From Lentisphaerota bacterium (lineage in GTDB: Bacteria > Verrucomicrobiota > Lentisphaeria > Victivallales > Victivallaceae): 64,000 bases of DNA. The position numbers and the translations under genes were made by a program. The notes below the pieces were generated by a model. That model saw nothing but the letters and a program-made list of their open reading frames with translations. It was not told the origin of the DNA and ran no database searches. The stretch lies in assembly GCA_015061545.1 (NCBI GenBank), contig SUWJ01000008.1:19996-83995 (forward strand), written 5' to 3'. Positions 35,603-44,201 of this stretch are shown here, piece by piece. The stretch's first letter is position 1; every line of letters begins with the position of its first letter.

Positions 35603-38002
35603 CTATTTTCTTTTCCGGATTGCCAACTTTTCCCACATCCGATTCAAAGTGTTAAAAAACCCCCGCTCCATGACAGAACGTTTGATCTTGATATTCAAAC
35701 TTTCTTTCATCGCTTTTTTCACCATCACAGGCTGTACGGCATTGTTTTTTTCAGCAGCTTTTTGCTTATTCATAGCCCTGAGATGATTTTGCAATCCGAT
35801 AACAATGCGATCTTTCTCATTGCGTACCGTATTAACTGTTTCCTTATTCGGCTTTACCGGAAGCACCAAAGCTTCTTTCAACCAATTTAAGGCTTTGATC
35901 TTTTCGCGCTCCAATGCGCAATATGCCGAACTATAATCAACGGATTCCATTGCCCGATCATCTTTACAAACATCCAAAGCGTTAAAGAAAAGGCGTTGCT
36001 GCAAACCCAGCAATCCGGCAACAGTTTCAAATCTGGAACTGCCGCGACTGCTGTTCACTAAAGCCGCATAATTGCGTTTGTAAATGATTGCCATACACAC
36101 ACCATGGTGCGAGTCGGTCATCATATATGTACAATTTTTAACAGCCTTTACCATATCCTCTACGCCAACCCGAGGCAATACGGTTCCGATATGCCATTGA
36201 TCTTTGGAATATTTATACTCTTTCATGCCAAGCAAAGTTACCACCGGCATATTCATCTTTTCAGACAAATACTCAGCAGCCTTTTCCTTTTCCGGAGTTG
36301 GATCAAGTATATAGCACAGTATATACTTTTCCGGCAATGTTTCTTTGCCTTGTTCAGCTAAAATATCAAACTCTTTTTCGCTGCACAAAAAAATCGGATC
36401 TATAATGTGATCAGCCTTAAGCCCGAAACGATTCTGCATAATCTTCGTACCTTGCTCTTCGCGCACACTGAGAGCATCAAAACGTTCCAAATAATCCCGT
36501 GCAGTTTCTATAACACTATCTTCGGCAATAAAATCATTATGTCCGAAAGAGGTGGAAAAAGCTATCTTCTTTTTATCTTTGTCTGCAAAATCTAAAAAGA
36601 ACGTATAGCCGACCAGCTTCAAAGTTCCCACCGTCCACATTTGATCTGAGCCCAAAATAAATCCATCAACAAATTGATTAAACTCAGTCATCTTGTCAAA
36701 AGATCGATTATTGGCTACCCGAAAATGGCGTTTTATAAAATCAACAGTGCTTTGAATTTCTCTTTCCCATGGATTACCGTCAGTTTTGGCAATAGGAATA
36801 AATATAACCGATTGCCCCAGCGAATCAAGAACTTTTCCCAGCGAATAATAGGTCAGCGAACTACCGTAATTACTGGCAAACCACCAACCGACAATCCCCC
36901 AATCCCAACGCATCCCGCGTCCATACCACAACGCTTTATGGAATCCGAACTTTTCCAAATGATTAAAAAAGAATCTGCGGCTTGGATGCAATGGAGACGG
37001 TTTTATCAATTGCGGATTAAACTGTTTTATAAAATCAAAAGGTATCTTGCGGCAAAGTTTCATAGAGCTTTTAAGCCGCTCAAAAATCACCCTGCCCTTG
37101 GCTGAATTTACCATGACCAGACTGGTCCCCTTCCGGTCATCATAAGCCTTATCAAGCCGATGAATCTGCCAACAATCACCTAAAGTAATATCGGCAATAC
37201 GGCTGCTGTTGGCATAAGGACAATTTGCGCAAGCTTCACGGATAGTTACGCCTTCCAAAAATCCCTTATACCACATCCCTTTATTCCAGGCAGCCTTTTT
37301 GACATCTCCATTTTTCAAATACACAACCTGAGGTGTGGACCATTCAAAAAATTTTTTATCGCGGAAATCGACCTTGGCAATTTCTCCGCCTTCTGAAAAC
37401 TCCCGGATAAACGAGCGGTATGCCGTTACGCTGTTTGCACCGTGACAAACCAAATCCGCAGTATATAATTTATCATAATCCCTGCCTAAAAACGCATACA
37501 AGCCTGCAATCTGGCACGGACATCCTACATAAAGAACGGCTGATCCGGCTTCCAAACAGGCTTTCGCTTCCCGGAAAGTGTCACGAGTATCGCTCTGCAC
37601 ATATTTCGATCCGCGCAACCGGGCAAGTTCTTCAGAGTTTTTTGCCACAAAATGATATACCGAAAGAAAATCATCTGAATATATTGCCCCGCACACTACG
37701 CCCCCGCGGGATAAAATTTCCTCTGCTAAAAGCGTGAACATTCCCCCGGAAGAAGATTGCAAACGAATCTCATCTTTCGCCCACACAGCATAAGTATCGA
37801 ACGCAGTATGTCTGCGGCACGGATTCATTGCCGGACAACTTTTTACACACAATCCGCAGTTGGTACATTTATCCTGATCGATTACCGGAAAAAGGAAGCC
37901 ATCCGAATCATATTCCATACGGATCGCGTCAACAGGGCACTTATTAAAACACGCCCCGCAACCGGTACACTGACTATGCTCAACGCTATTGATATTTTTC
38001 AT
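35603..38002 (-). CDS. Fusion: F420-reducing-hydrogenase beta-subunit-like (FrhB) plus polysaccharide pyruvyl transferase
   Basis: 799 residues. The N-terminus carries two 4Fe-4S motifs (CTGCGACFNKCP and CTNCGLCVKSCP, about 12-60), then an FrhB-like domain (SSSGGMFTLLAEEIL, YVGCPCQIAGLYAFL, CPYANSSRIADITLGD; about 75-340). From about 370 it becomes a pyruvyl transferase-like domain (FASNYGSSLTYYSLGKVL, FILGSDQMW, MMTDSHHGVCMAII; to about 690), with a basic tail. Both domains recur separately in polysaccharide loci, where the first is thought to act in redox sugar modification and the second adds ketal-linked pyruvate. Here they are one polypeptide, between two glycosyltransferases and glf. 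Confidence 0.9.
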   Translation of the reverse strand: MKNINSVEHSQCTGCGACFNKCPVDAIRMEYDSDGFLFPVIDQDKCTNCGLCVKSCPAMNPCRRHTAFDTYAVWAKDEIRLQSSSGGMFTLLAEEILSRGGVVCGAIYSDDFLSVYHFVAKNSEELARLRGSKYVQSDTRDTFREAKACLEAGSAVLYVGCPCQIAGLYAFLGRDYDKLYTADLVCHGANSVTAYRSFIREFSEGGEIAKVDFRDKKFFEWSTPQVVYLKNGDVKKAAWNKGMWYKGFLEGVTIREACANCPYANSSRIADITLGDCWQIHRLDKAYDDRKGTSLVMVNSAKGRVIFERLKSSMKLCRKIPFDFIKQFNPQLIKPSPLHPSRRFFFNHLEKFGFHKALWYGRGMRWDWGIVGWWFASNYGSSLTYYSLGKVLDSLGQSVIFIPIAKTDGNPWEREIQSTVDFIKRHFRVANNRSFDKMTEFNQFVDGFILGSDQMWTVGTLKLVGYTFFLDFADKDKKKIAFSTSFGHNDFIAEDSVIETARDYLERFDALSVREEQGTKIMQNRFGLKADHIIDPIFLCSEKEFDILAEQGKETLPEKYILCYILDPTPEKEKAAEYLSEKMNMPVVTLLGMKEYKYSKDQWHIGTVLPRVGVEDMVKAVKNCTYMMTDSHHGVCMAIIYKRNYAALVNSSRGSSRFETVAGLLGLQQRLFFNALDVCKDDRAMESVDYSSAYCALEREKIKALNWLKEALVLPVKPNKETVNTVRNEKDRIVIGLQNHLRAMNKQKAAEKNNAVQPVMVKKAMKESLNIKIKRSVMERGFFNTLNRMWEKLAIRKRK

Positions 38003-38007
38003 CAGTA

Positions 38008-38976
38008 TTAAAACCTCTTTTCCAGCGGCAATTTGTCTACCAGATATTGAGCGCTCTTATTGACTTTCGGCAAATATTTTTGCGCATCATAAGCCACAAT
38101 AAGATCCGCAAATTCCCGCAAATGATCCTTGCCGCGACGGACAGATTTTCCCAAACAATCCGGAACTACAAAACGCAAACACCATTCCATTAATTCCGGT
38201 CCGAAATCTTCAAACCAGTTATTTTTCTTATAGCAGGCAAAGACGTGTTTCAACATTATCATATGTTTGGCAATCTTTTCATCTTTATTCTTATTCACAT
38301 CTGCCATAAGCGATCCGGGGCGTACCCAGCGGTATTTGTACAACTTATCGGCAATAAACGAAAAATTTCTGCCATGCGGAAATGCTTCCAGCTGGAAAAC
38401 ACTATCTTCGCCGAACTTGACATCTTCCGCAAAACTCAAGTTATACTCCTGCAAAAATTCCCGTTTATAAGCCTGACGCCAAACAAAGGGCAGCGCACCA
38501 TGTCCTCCAAACAGCACATCCGGAGTAAAATGATCGAACCGTTTAGTTGAAATGTTCAAAACCGAATAATACCATGGAGTAGGATCGCTCAGCTGCGGAA
38601 ACATTGCAGTGCCGAACACGCAAATATCGGTCGGAGCTTCAAGAAACTCCCGCCAGATACGTTCACAGGCGTTCGGTGCCAACAAGTCATCCGAATCGCA
38701 AAACATAACAATATCGCCACGGGCAATCTGCAACCCGGCATTACGGGCTGCCGGCAACCCCTTATTTTCCTGACTCAACACCACAATACGGTTATCAGTA
38801 TTGGCAAATGTATTAAGGATTTCCAACGAATTATCTATGCTGCCGTCATTGACGCAGATAATCTCTATATCCAGCAACGTTTGATTAAGTAAACTGCTCA
38901 AACATTCAGGCAAATACTTTTCAACATTATAAACCGGAACCACTATCGAAATTTTAGCTGAATAGTCCACTTGCAT
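38008..38976 (-). CDS. Family 2 glycosyltransferase
   Basis: 322 residues with a GT-A fold: IVVPVYNVEKYLPECLSSLL at the N-terminus, VNDGSIDNS, GLPAARNAGL and the metal-binding FCDSDD. ED-type acceptor region near FGEDSVFQLEA. Cytosolic inverting transferase adding one sugar to a lipid-linked repeat. The start ATG overlaps the stop codon of the upstream transferase by one base (TAATG). Confidence 0.92.
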   Translation of the reverse strand: MQVDYSAKISIVVPVYNVEKYLPECLSSLLNQTLLDIEIICVNDGSIDNSLEILNTFANTDNRIVVLSQENKGLPAARNAGLQIARGDIVMFCDSDDLLAPNACERIWREFLEAPTDICVFGTAMFPQLSDPTPWYYSVLNISTKRFDHFTPDVLFGGHGALPFVWRQAYKREFLQEYNLSFAEDVKFGEDSVFQLEAFPHGRNFSFIADKLYKYRWVRPGSLMADVNKNKDEKIAKHMIMLKHVFACYKKNNWFEDFGPELMEWCLRFVVPDCLGKSVRRGKDHLREFADLIVAYDAQKYLPKVNKSAQYLVDKLPLEKRF

Positions 38977-40136
38977 TACCTCAGTTTATTAGCAGCTTTT
39001 TCCAGTACTCTGAGCAAGGTATATCTGAATCCATTAACCCGCAAACATCTGTAACCGCGTTTCATATTTCTTATCACATAGGATGATTTTCTGCCCATTA
39101 CCGGCGGCGGAAGAACTTCACTCACGCCCTGTTTTTCTCTGGAATGACGTTTATGAGTGGCAGCTGCAGAGTCATCTATTATACGGCAAAGCTCGATCCA
39201 GCGATACCATTCAAAATATTTATGCTGCAGCAAACCTTCATCATTCAGCCGGACAAAATCATCATGAAAGCGATTCATGAACTCACCGGCAAGGATCTCG
39301 TTGAGCCGGTAATAATTCCAGAAATAACTGTCGTAACGCAATCTGGCGCAAACCGGAGCAAGAAATGCTTTTTTAAGCGGTTGAGTTTCAATAAACCGCT
39401 CCATTTCGGCATATTCATCGCAAATGCAATAAACTTTGCCGGGCGAGTTGATACTTGAAGCTTCATTATCCTGCCGGTAATGCAAAAAACACTCCCGCAT
39501 CAGTTTTATTCTTTCAGCGCAAGCCCAGACCTTGAAATTAAAGCTCGCATCCTGATAGCTTGCACCGGGAGTTTCGTTGAAACGTATGTTGTTGCTGCGG
39601 ATAAAATCTTTGCGGTAAATTGCCGACCAGATGGTAGGTTTGATATTGAAAAATTCCACCGCTTCCAACGGAGCCTTGAAATCTCTGGTCGGACAAATTA
39701 TCCGACGGCTCATAACTTCGCTGCAAATCGGGTTGGGAACACTGCGTTCTTCCGGATTCGACCAGTAAAAATAAAAGCCTGACTTCACAACATCCAGCTC
39801 ATCAGCTTTGGCGCAATCGTAAAGTTTTTCAAACATATCAGGATCGGCATAATCATCGGACTCGACAATACCGATATACTCTCCGGTGGCTTTGTCAAAA
39901 CCGCAATTCATCGAGTGACCGTAACCGCTGTTGGGTTTATTGATAACCACAATACGGGGATCTCTGGATGCATACTCATTGATTATATCCGGCGACGAAT
40001 CTTTGGAACCATCGTTGACACAAATAATTTCAATATCGCGCAATGTCTGATTGACAACGCTGTCCAGGCACTGACGCAGATATTTTTCCACGTTGTATAT
40101 CGGAATAACCACCGATACCTTTACTTGATTTGCCAT
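38976..40136 (-). CDS. Family 2 glycosyltransferase
   Basis: 386 residues. VVIPIYNVEKYLRQCLDSVV, VNDGSKDSSPDI, NSGYGHSMNCG and the nucleotide-sugar motif VESDDYADP (DD instead of a classic DxD). GASYQDASFNFKVW is the usual second acidic region. It resembles CDP-glycerol or galactosyl-type transferases with Y-G-H-S in the third loop. First gene of the downstream half of the polysaccharide cluster, with its own promoter at 40160-40188. Confidence 0.92.
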   Translation of the reverse strand: MANQVKVSVVIPIYNVEKYLRQCLDSVVNQTLRDIEIICVNDGSKDSSPDIINEYASRDPRIVVINKPNSGYGHSMNCGFDKATGEYIGIVESDDYADPDMFEKLYDCAKADELDVVKSGFYFYWSNPEERSVPNPICSEVMSRRIICPTRDFKAPLEAVEFFNIKPTIWSAIYRKDFIRSNNIRFNETPGASYQDASFNFKVWACAERIKLMRECFLHYRQDNEASSINSPGKVYCICDEYAEMERFIETQPLKKAFLAPVCARLRYDSYFWNYYRLNEILAGEFMNRFHDDFVRLNDEGLLQHKYFEWYRWIELCRIIDDSAAATHKRHSREKQGVSEVLPPPVMGRKSSYVIRNMKRGYRCLRVNGFRYTLLRVLEKAANKLR

Positions 40137-40159
40137 AAACTTTACTTTCTTGCTGATAT

Positions 40160-40188
40160 ATTATAATGTTTTTTTTCATCAATCGCAA
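40160..40188 (-). promoter_or_regulatory. Sigma-70-type promoter inside the polysaccharide cluster
   Basis: On the minus strand TTGCGA (40188-40183) and a consensus TATAAT (40165-40160) are separated by exactly 17 bases, 24 bases upstream of the ATG at 40136. It would drive the two glycosyltransferases, the FrhB-pyruvyltransferase fusion, glf and the DUF4422 gene. Confidence 0.7.
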
Positions 40189-40204
40189 TCAGTATTCAAC
40201 CTGC

Positions 40205-40918
40205 TTATATCCCGATATTTCCATCTTTTATTATCTTGCCGTGGTCGAGGCGGATCTCGCGCCGGCAGAACTTTTCTATATCGCTGCGGTTGTGGGATAC
40301 CAATATCAAAGTCGTTCCGTTGGCCAGCAATTTATTGATACGCCCTGTACACTTTTCCTTGAAGTTTGTATCGCCAACTGCCATAACTTCGTCCACCAGC
40401 AATATTTCAGGCTCAATCGCCGTGGCAATACCAAAGCCCAATCGAGCCTGCATCCCGGAAGAATACTGGTAGATCGGCGCATCAATAAAATCGCCCAGCT
40501 CCGCAAAATCCACTATATCGTCCAGCAAATTCTGCATCTCACGCCGTGTACGCCCCTGCAATATACCGTTGAGCATAATATTTTCCCGCCCTGAAAGCTG
40601 TTTGGAAAAACCTGCCCCCAGCGCCAGCATCATTGACACCCTGCCCCGCACCGAGCATACCCCGGAATAATTTTTATACACCCCGCCGATGATCGACAGC
40701 AAGGTGGTTTTGCCGCAGCCGTTATGCCCCGTCAAACCGATGCGTTCGCCGCGGTTGACTGTTAAATTGATATTATCCAGAGCGGTAAAAGCTTTGGCAT
40801 TGGATTTATCTTTGATATATTGCGGCAGATGCAGAACAATATTTTTGAATCCGTAATGTTTTTTTTCCATCACGAACTTCTTGCTCAAATCTCTTATTTC
40901 TATAATCGGGTCATTCAT
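40205..40918 (-). CDS. Polysaccharide export ABC transporter ATP-binding protein (Wzt/KpsT-like)
   Basis: 237-residue ATPase: Walker A GHNGCGKTTLLS, signature YSSGMQARLGFGIA, Walker B EILLVDEVMAVGD, H-loop LVSHNR. The SSGM signature and LDNINLTVNRGERIGLTGHNG are typical of O-antigen/teichoic exporters. It lacks the extra C-terminal carbohydrate-binding domain of Wzt proteins that recognise a capped chain end. It follows its permease by 13 bases, with GAGG upstream. Confidence 0.93.
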   Translation of the reverse strand: MNDPIIEIRDLSKKFVMEKKHYGFKNIVLHLPQYIKDKSNAKAFTALDNINLTVNRGERIGLTGHNGCGKTTLLSIIGGVYKNYSGVCSVRGRVSMMLALGAGFSKQLSGRENIMLNGILQGRTRREMQNLLDDIVDFAELGDFIDAPIYQYSSGMQARLGFGIATAIEPEILLVDEVMAVGDTNFKEKCTGRINKLLANGTTLILVSHNRSDIEKFCRREIRLDHGKIIKDGNIGI

Positions 40919-40931
40919 TGCTGCGCACCTC

Positions 40932-41705
40932 TTACATCATTTCCGCGAATCGCTTTTCCAAGCGCACGAATATACTGCGCCCCACCCAGAAGACCACAAT
41001 ACCAATCAAAAACAACTTCAACCAGAGCAGGCAATTTATGTCGGGGCTGTAGAATATATTGCGCCAGATCCGTACCACCCCCGCCATGGGATTTACCACA
41101 TAGATCCAATGATATTTTTCAGGGATCGAACTTTCCGGAATGAAAATCGGAGTCATAAACATCCACATTTGCATAATTATCGCCATGATCCGCTCCAAAT
41201 CCCGGAAAAAGATATTCGCCGCCGCGTAAGCATAACTCAAACCAATGGAAAACAGCGCCAGCAGCAGCAGTACCACCAGCAGATTCGGCAGAAAAGTCAG
41301 CCAATCGGGCTTTACTCCGTATGCCAGCATCACTACGACCAGCACGGGAATAGTCAGAATAAAATGGATGCTTTCGGTAAAAAATGTTCCCCAGACAAAC
41401 AGTTTACGATCCACCGAGGTCTTTTTCAGCAAACCCGCATTCACCATCAGAATACGACCATTCTGCAGTACCACATTGGCGAAAAACTGCCACAAAAACG
41501 TTCCGCACAGCAGATACAAAAGGTAGTTCGGCGCCCGGAAACGCATCAGCACTCCGAATACCGCAAAGTAAATCAAGCTGGAAAAAACCGGCACCAGCAA
41601 CGACCACAGAAAGCCCAACGCCGTTGAATTGTACTTCAGCTTGAAATCCTTGGCAATCAGCACTGTTATCTGATCGCGTTTAAGCTCCATAGAACGAGAA
41701 ATCAT
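40932..41705 (-). CDS. Polysaccharide export ABC-2 type permease (Wzm-like)
   Basis: 257 residues from the ATG at 41705 (MISRSMELKRDQITVL), 9 bases after an AGAGG site; a GTG seven codons upstream is the alternative. Six membrane helices with KYNSTALGFLWSLLVPVFSSLIYF, VLQNGRILMVNAGLLKKT and YVVNPMAGVVRIWRNIFY, all characteristic of Wzm/TagG. With the ATPase it flips lipid-linked polysaccharide to the periplasm. Confidence 0.93.
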   Translation of the reverse strand: MISRSMELKRDQITVLIAKDFKLKYNSTALGFLWSLLVPVFSSLIYFAVFGVLMRFRAPNYLLYLLCGTFLWQFFANVVLQNGRILMVNAGLLKKTSVDRKLFVWGTFFTESIHFILTIPVLVVVMLAYGVKPDWLTFLPNLLVVLLLLALFSIGLSYAYAAANIFFRDLERIMAIIMQMWMFMTPIFIPESSIPEKYHWIYVVNPMAGVVRIWRNIFYSPDINCLLWLKLFLIGIVVFWVGRSIFVRLEKRFAEMM

Positions 41706-41880
41706 CCTGTTCAACCTCTTTACCACCCATAAACAGCTCTCCGTAAGCCCGTCGAATCAACGCCGCCCATCAAGGATACACCGTCTTTTTTTCATAAATA
41801 GAAACACTCGCCATAATATACACCCTGAAAAGCGTTATTTCAAGGCATCTTACTATAATAGGCGGATATAAAGACCACTT

Positions 41881-42798
41881 TTAGCTCTTTTCTTCTGATA
41901 CAGCTCCTGAAAAATATTCTATCGGCGGATTAAAACTGAATCCTTTCTTATATGCCGACAGTATCAAACTTATTCTCTCCTTTCTCTCCGACGGAGCCAA
42001 ACAAAATATTTTAAGCAGATGATAAATACACCTGCAAGCGTAGTATACTGAACCTTTCCACCCCTCCCGCCGATAAAGACAGCTCTCATTCCGGTAAGCC
42101 AATGCGTAACGCGGCAGCCGCTCCGGAACATCCCGCGCAATATCCGAGCCGTGATTATTCTGCATGGCGTGAAGTACCACGCTTTTTTCCACCAGAAAAG
42201 AATCCAGCTTGCACCTCAGCGCCAAACGTCGGCTGTACTCCACATCGTCCCCCCAGATGAAAAATTCTTTTTGCGGCAAACCTGCCAGTTCAACGCTTTT
42301 ACGCGACAGAAAAAATGATACAAATGTAGCCTGCCGTACCGGACGCAGTCCGAACTTCTGCCATTGCGATTGAACTTTACTGCTGCGGGAAAATTTCGGC
42401 AGATTCATCCGGCAGCAGCTGCCATCGTGCCAGAGCGCCCGGGAGACCAGAAAACCGTAATTGCCATTTAAAAGTTTATCCGCCGTCAACAATTCCGCCA
42501 GCGCATCCGGTTGGGGAATACAATCGTCATCCATCAGCCACAGACGTTCATAACCACGCTCCATAGCAAGTTTCATCCCCAGATTAAAACCGCCTGCGCC
42601 GCCGAGATTATTCCCGGGATTAAAGTAGAAAATTCTTTCATCAGTAAGTTTAGATACATATTCAAAAGTGCCGTCGCCGCTGTTATTGTCGATCACCAGC
42701 ACATCGCAGGCAACGCTCTGACGCTGCAACGCAGTCAGACACCTTTCCAGCATACTGCAACGATTGTAAGTTACGACAATGGCAACTGTGGACATCAT
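41881..42798 (-). CDS. Family 2 glycosyltransferase, galactofuranosyltransferase-like
   Basis: 305 residues. AIVVTYNRCSMLERCLTALQ, DNNSGDGT, NLGGAGGFNLGM and the metal site LWLMDDDCIPQPDA. The GGAGG loop and a DDDC (rather than DxD) site are shared with GlfT-type galactofuranosyl- and some rhamnosyltransferases, matching the presence of glf in the cluster. WGDDVEYSRRLA provides the base. AGGTGA is upstream. First gene of the minus-strand polysaccharide cluster. Confidence 0.9.
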   Translation of the reverse strand: MMSTVAIVVTYNRCSMLERCLTALQRQSVACDVLVIDNNSGDGTFEYVSKLTDERIFYFNPGNNLGGAGGFNLGMKLAMERGYERLWLMDDDCIPQPDALAELLTADKLLNGNYGFLVSRALWHDGSCCRMNLPKFSRSSKVQSQWQKFGLRPVRQATFVSFFLSRKSVELAGLPQKEFFIWGDDVEYSRRLALRCKLDSFLVEKSVVLHAMQNNHGSDIARDVPERLPRYALAYRNESCLYRREGWKGSVYYACRCIYHLLKIFCLAPSERKERISLILSAYKKGFSFNPPIEYFSGAVSEEKS

Positions 42799-43103
42799 AA
42801 CGCTTCACCTTTGATTAAAGATTCAAAAAAACCTCAGATACAGGTGTGAAGCAACAATGTACAACCAATCCCGACACGCTCCCGCCTCCGAAAGCTGTCC
42901 GGACTGAAAATACACTTATAAAATTTCTTCACGATGTTTAATATAACCACCGATCGAACAAATACAACTTGTTTGCGCTATTTTTTCAAGATAAAAGTTT
43001 TTTTTGTAAAAAAATATTCCGGTTATTTGCATTATTATTCAGGCGGGTGTATCTTACCTTGACAAAAATCTGTAACGTTTCAGAAGCAAATTTTATTATT
43101 GAT
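42799..43103. other. Divergent intergenic region, glycosyltransferase to LacI regulator
   Basis: About 305 bp, AT-rich, between the start of the polysaccharide cluster and the LacI gene. It contains the LacI-type operator listed separately and a TTGACA box at 43059-43064 without a clear matching -10. No RNA gene or further ORF with a ribosome binding site was seen. The LacI reading frame stays open upstream, but this stretch does not look coding. Confidence 0.5.
43071..43082. promoter_or_regulatory. LacI-family operator-like site
   Basis: TGTAACGTTTCA is an AACGTT-centred palindrome with five of six base pairs, the pattern bound by many LacI-family regulators. It lies 22 bases upstream of the LacI gene start and just after a TTGACA box, consistent with autoregulation. 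Confidence 0.5.
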
Positions 43104-44186
43104 ATGGCTTGGACTGAGAAAAATAGCCGGATCACCTTGTCGAGCATTGCCAAAGATTTGAAATTGGCAACCTCTACGGTTTCCTTTTGTCTGTCGGGCA
43201 AGGCTTCGCAGTACGGAATCAAGTCGGAAACTGAAAAACTGGTGTGCGATTATGCTGCGCAAGTCGGCTATGTTGCCAATTCGGCAGCGCGGCAGCTGCG
43301 CGGTAATTGCGCTGCGCCGATCGGGCTGCTGTTTGATCCGCGAATCAATTCCGGAGCAGTTCCATCGGAGGCATTGAGTCAGGCGATACAGAGGATCACC
43401 TCCGCCAAGCGTGAGGTCAGAGTGGTGGCTTCGGACTTATTTTCCGGATTGATCCAGCTGCGCGAACTCAACTGCCGCGAAGCGATCATCTTTCAGACTG
43501 TTACCGAAGCCCCCGGCAGCAAGGAAGCGTTACAAAAAACCTTGAACGCTTATCTGGCGGCAGCGGCAGGAATCAAATTGTTTTGCTTGAACTATGGTTT
43601 TCATAAGTACGAAACGCCGCTGTTACCCAATATAGTACGGCTGGGCATCCACCGCCGCGAAATCAATTTGCTGCTGGTCAAATATTTAAATGAACTGACC
43701 GGCAAACCGGTAATGTTAAGTTCATGGGCCGGAGTATCTGAAGATGATGATTTACCTGTATCCATGCTTAATGTTCCGTCGGATATGCGTCCTTATGAAC
43801 TGGGGCATTTTTGGGCGCAGGAGTATCTGCAGCAACGCAAACACCTGCCCATTGGCGCCATCATGCCCGGCGATGACCGTGTCAGCGCAGGTTTGATCAG
43901 CGAACTATTAGCGCATAAGGTAAAAATTCCGCAGGATGTACGGATCATAAGTTTTGACAACCTGGATTTTGGAGCGTATCTGCCCGTACCGCTGACCAGC
44001 TGGGGGGTACCGATCAAAAAACATATACAAATGGTGCTGGATTGCTTGCTGGATCATGCAGAAATTCCTGAGCGGTTGATCAGCGTGCCTGAATTCGTCT
44101 GGCGGCAAAGCTGCGGTTTTACCGCACGCGAACAACAGAATTTCGAAAAAAACGTAAATAAATTATACAATAAACTAAACACCTGA
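43104..44186 (+). CDS. LacI-family transcriptional regulator
   Basis: 360 residues from the ATG at 43104. The N-terminal HTH is ITLSSIAKDLKLATSTVSFCLSG with the hinge VGYVANSAARQLRG. A periplasmic-binding-protein-like effector domain follows (IGLLFDPRINS ... GAIMPGDDRVSAGLISELLAHKVKIPQDVRIISFDN). It probably senses a sugar and controls the adjacent secreted protein, which starts 15 bases downstream and is therefore cotranscribed. No ribosome binding site is evident before this ATG; an upstream start in the same frame cannot be excluded. Confidence 0.9.
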   Translation: MAWTEKNSRITLSSIAKDLKLATSTVSFCLSGKASQYGIKSETEKLVCDYAAQVGYVANSAARQLRGNCAAPIGLLFDPRINSGAVPSEALSQAIQRITSAKREVRVVASDLFSGLIQLRELNCREAIIFQTVTEAPGSKEALQKTLNAYLAAAAGIKLFCLNYGFHKYETPLLPNIVRLGIHRREINLLLVKYLNELTGKPVMLSSWAGVSEDDDLPVSMLNVPSDMRPYELGHFWAQEYLQQRKHLPIGAIMPGDDRVSAGLISELLAHKVKIPQDVRIISFDNLDFGAYLPVPLTSWGVPIKKHIQMVLDCLLDHAEIPERLISVPEFVWRQSCGFTAREQQNFEKNVNKLYNKLNT

Positions 44187-44201
44187 AAGGAGTTGCAAAA
44201 G

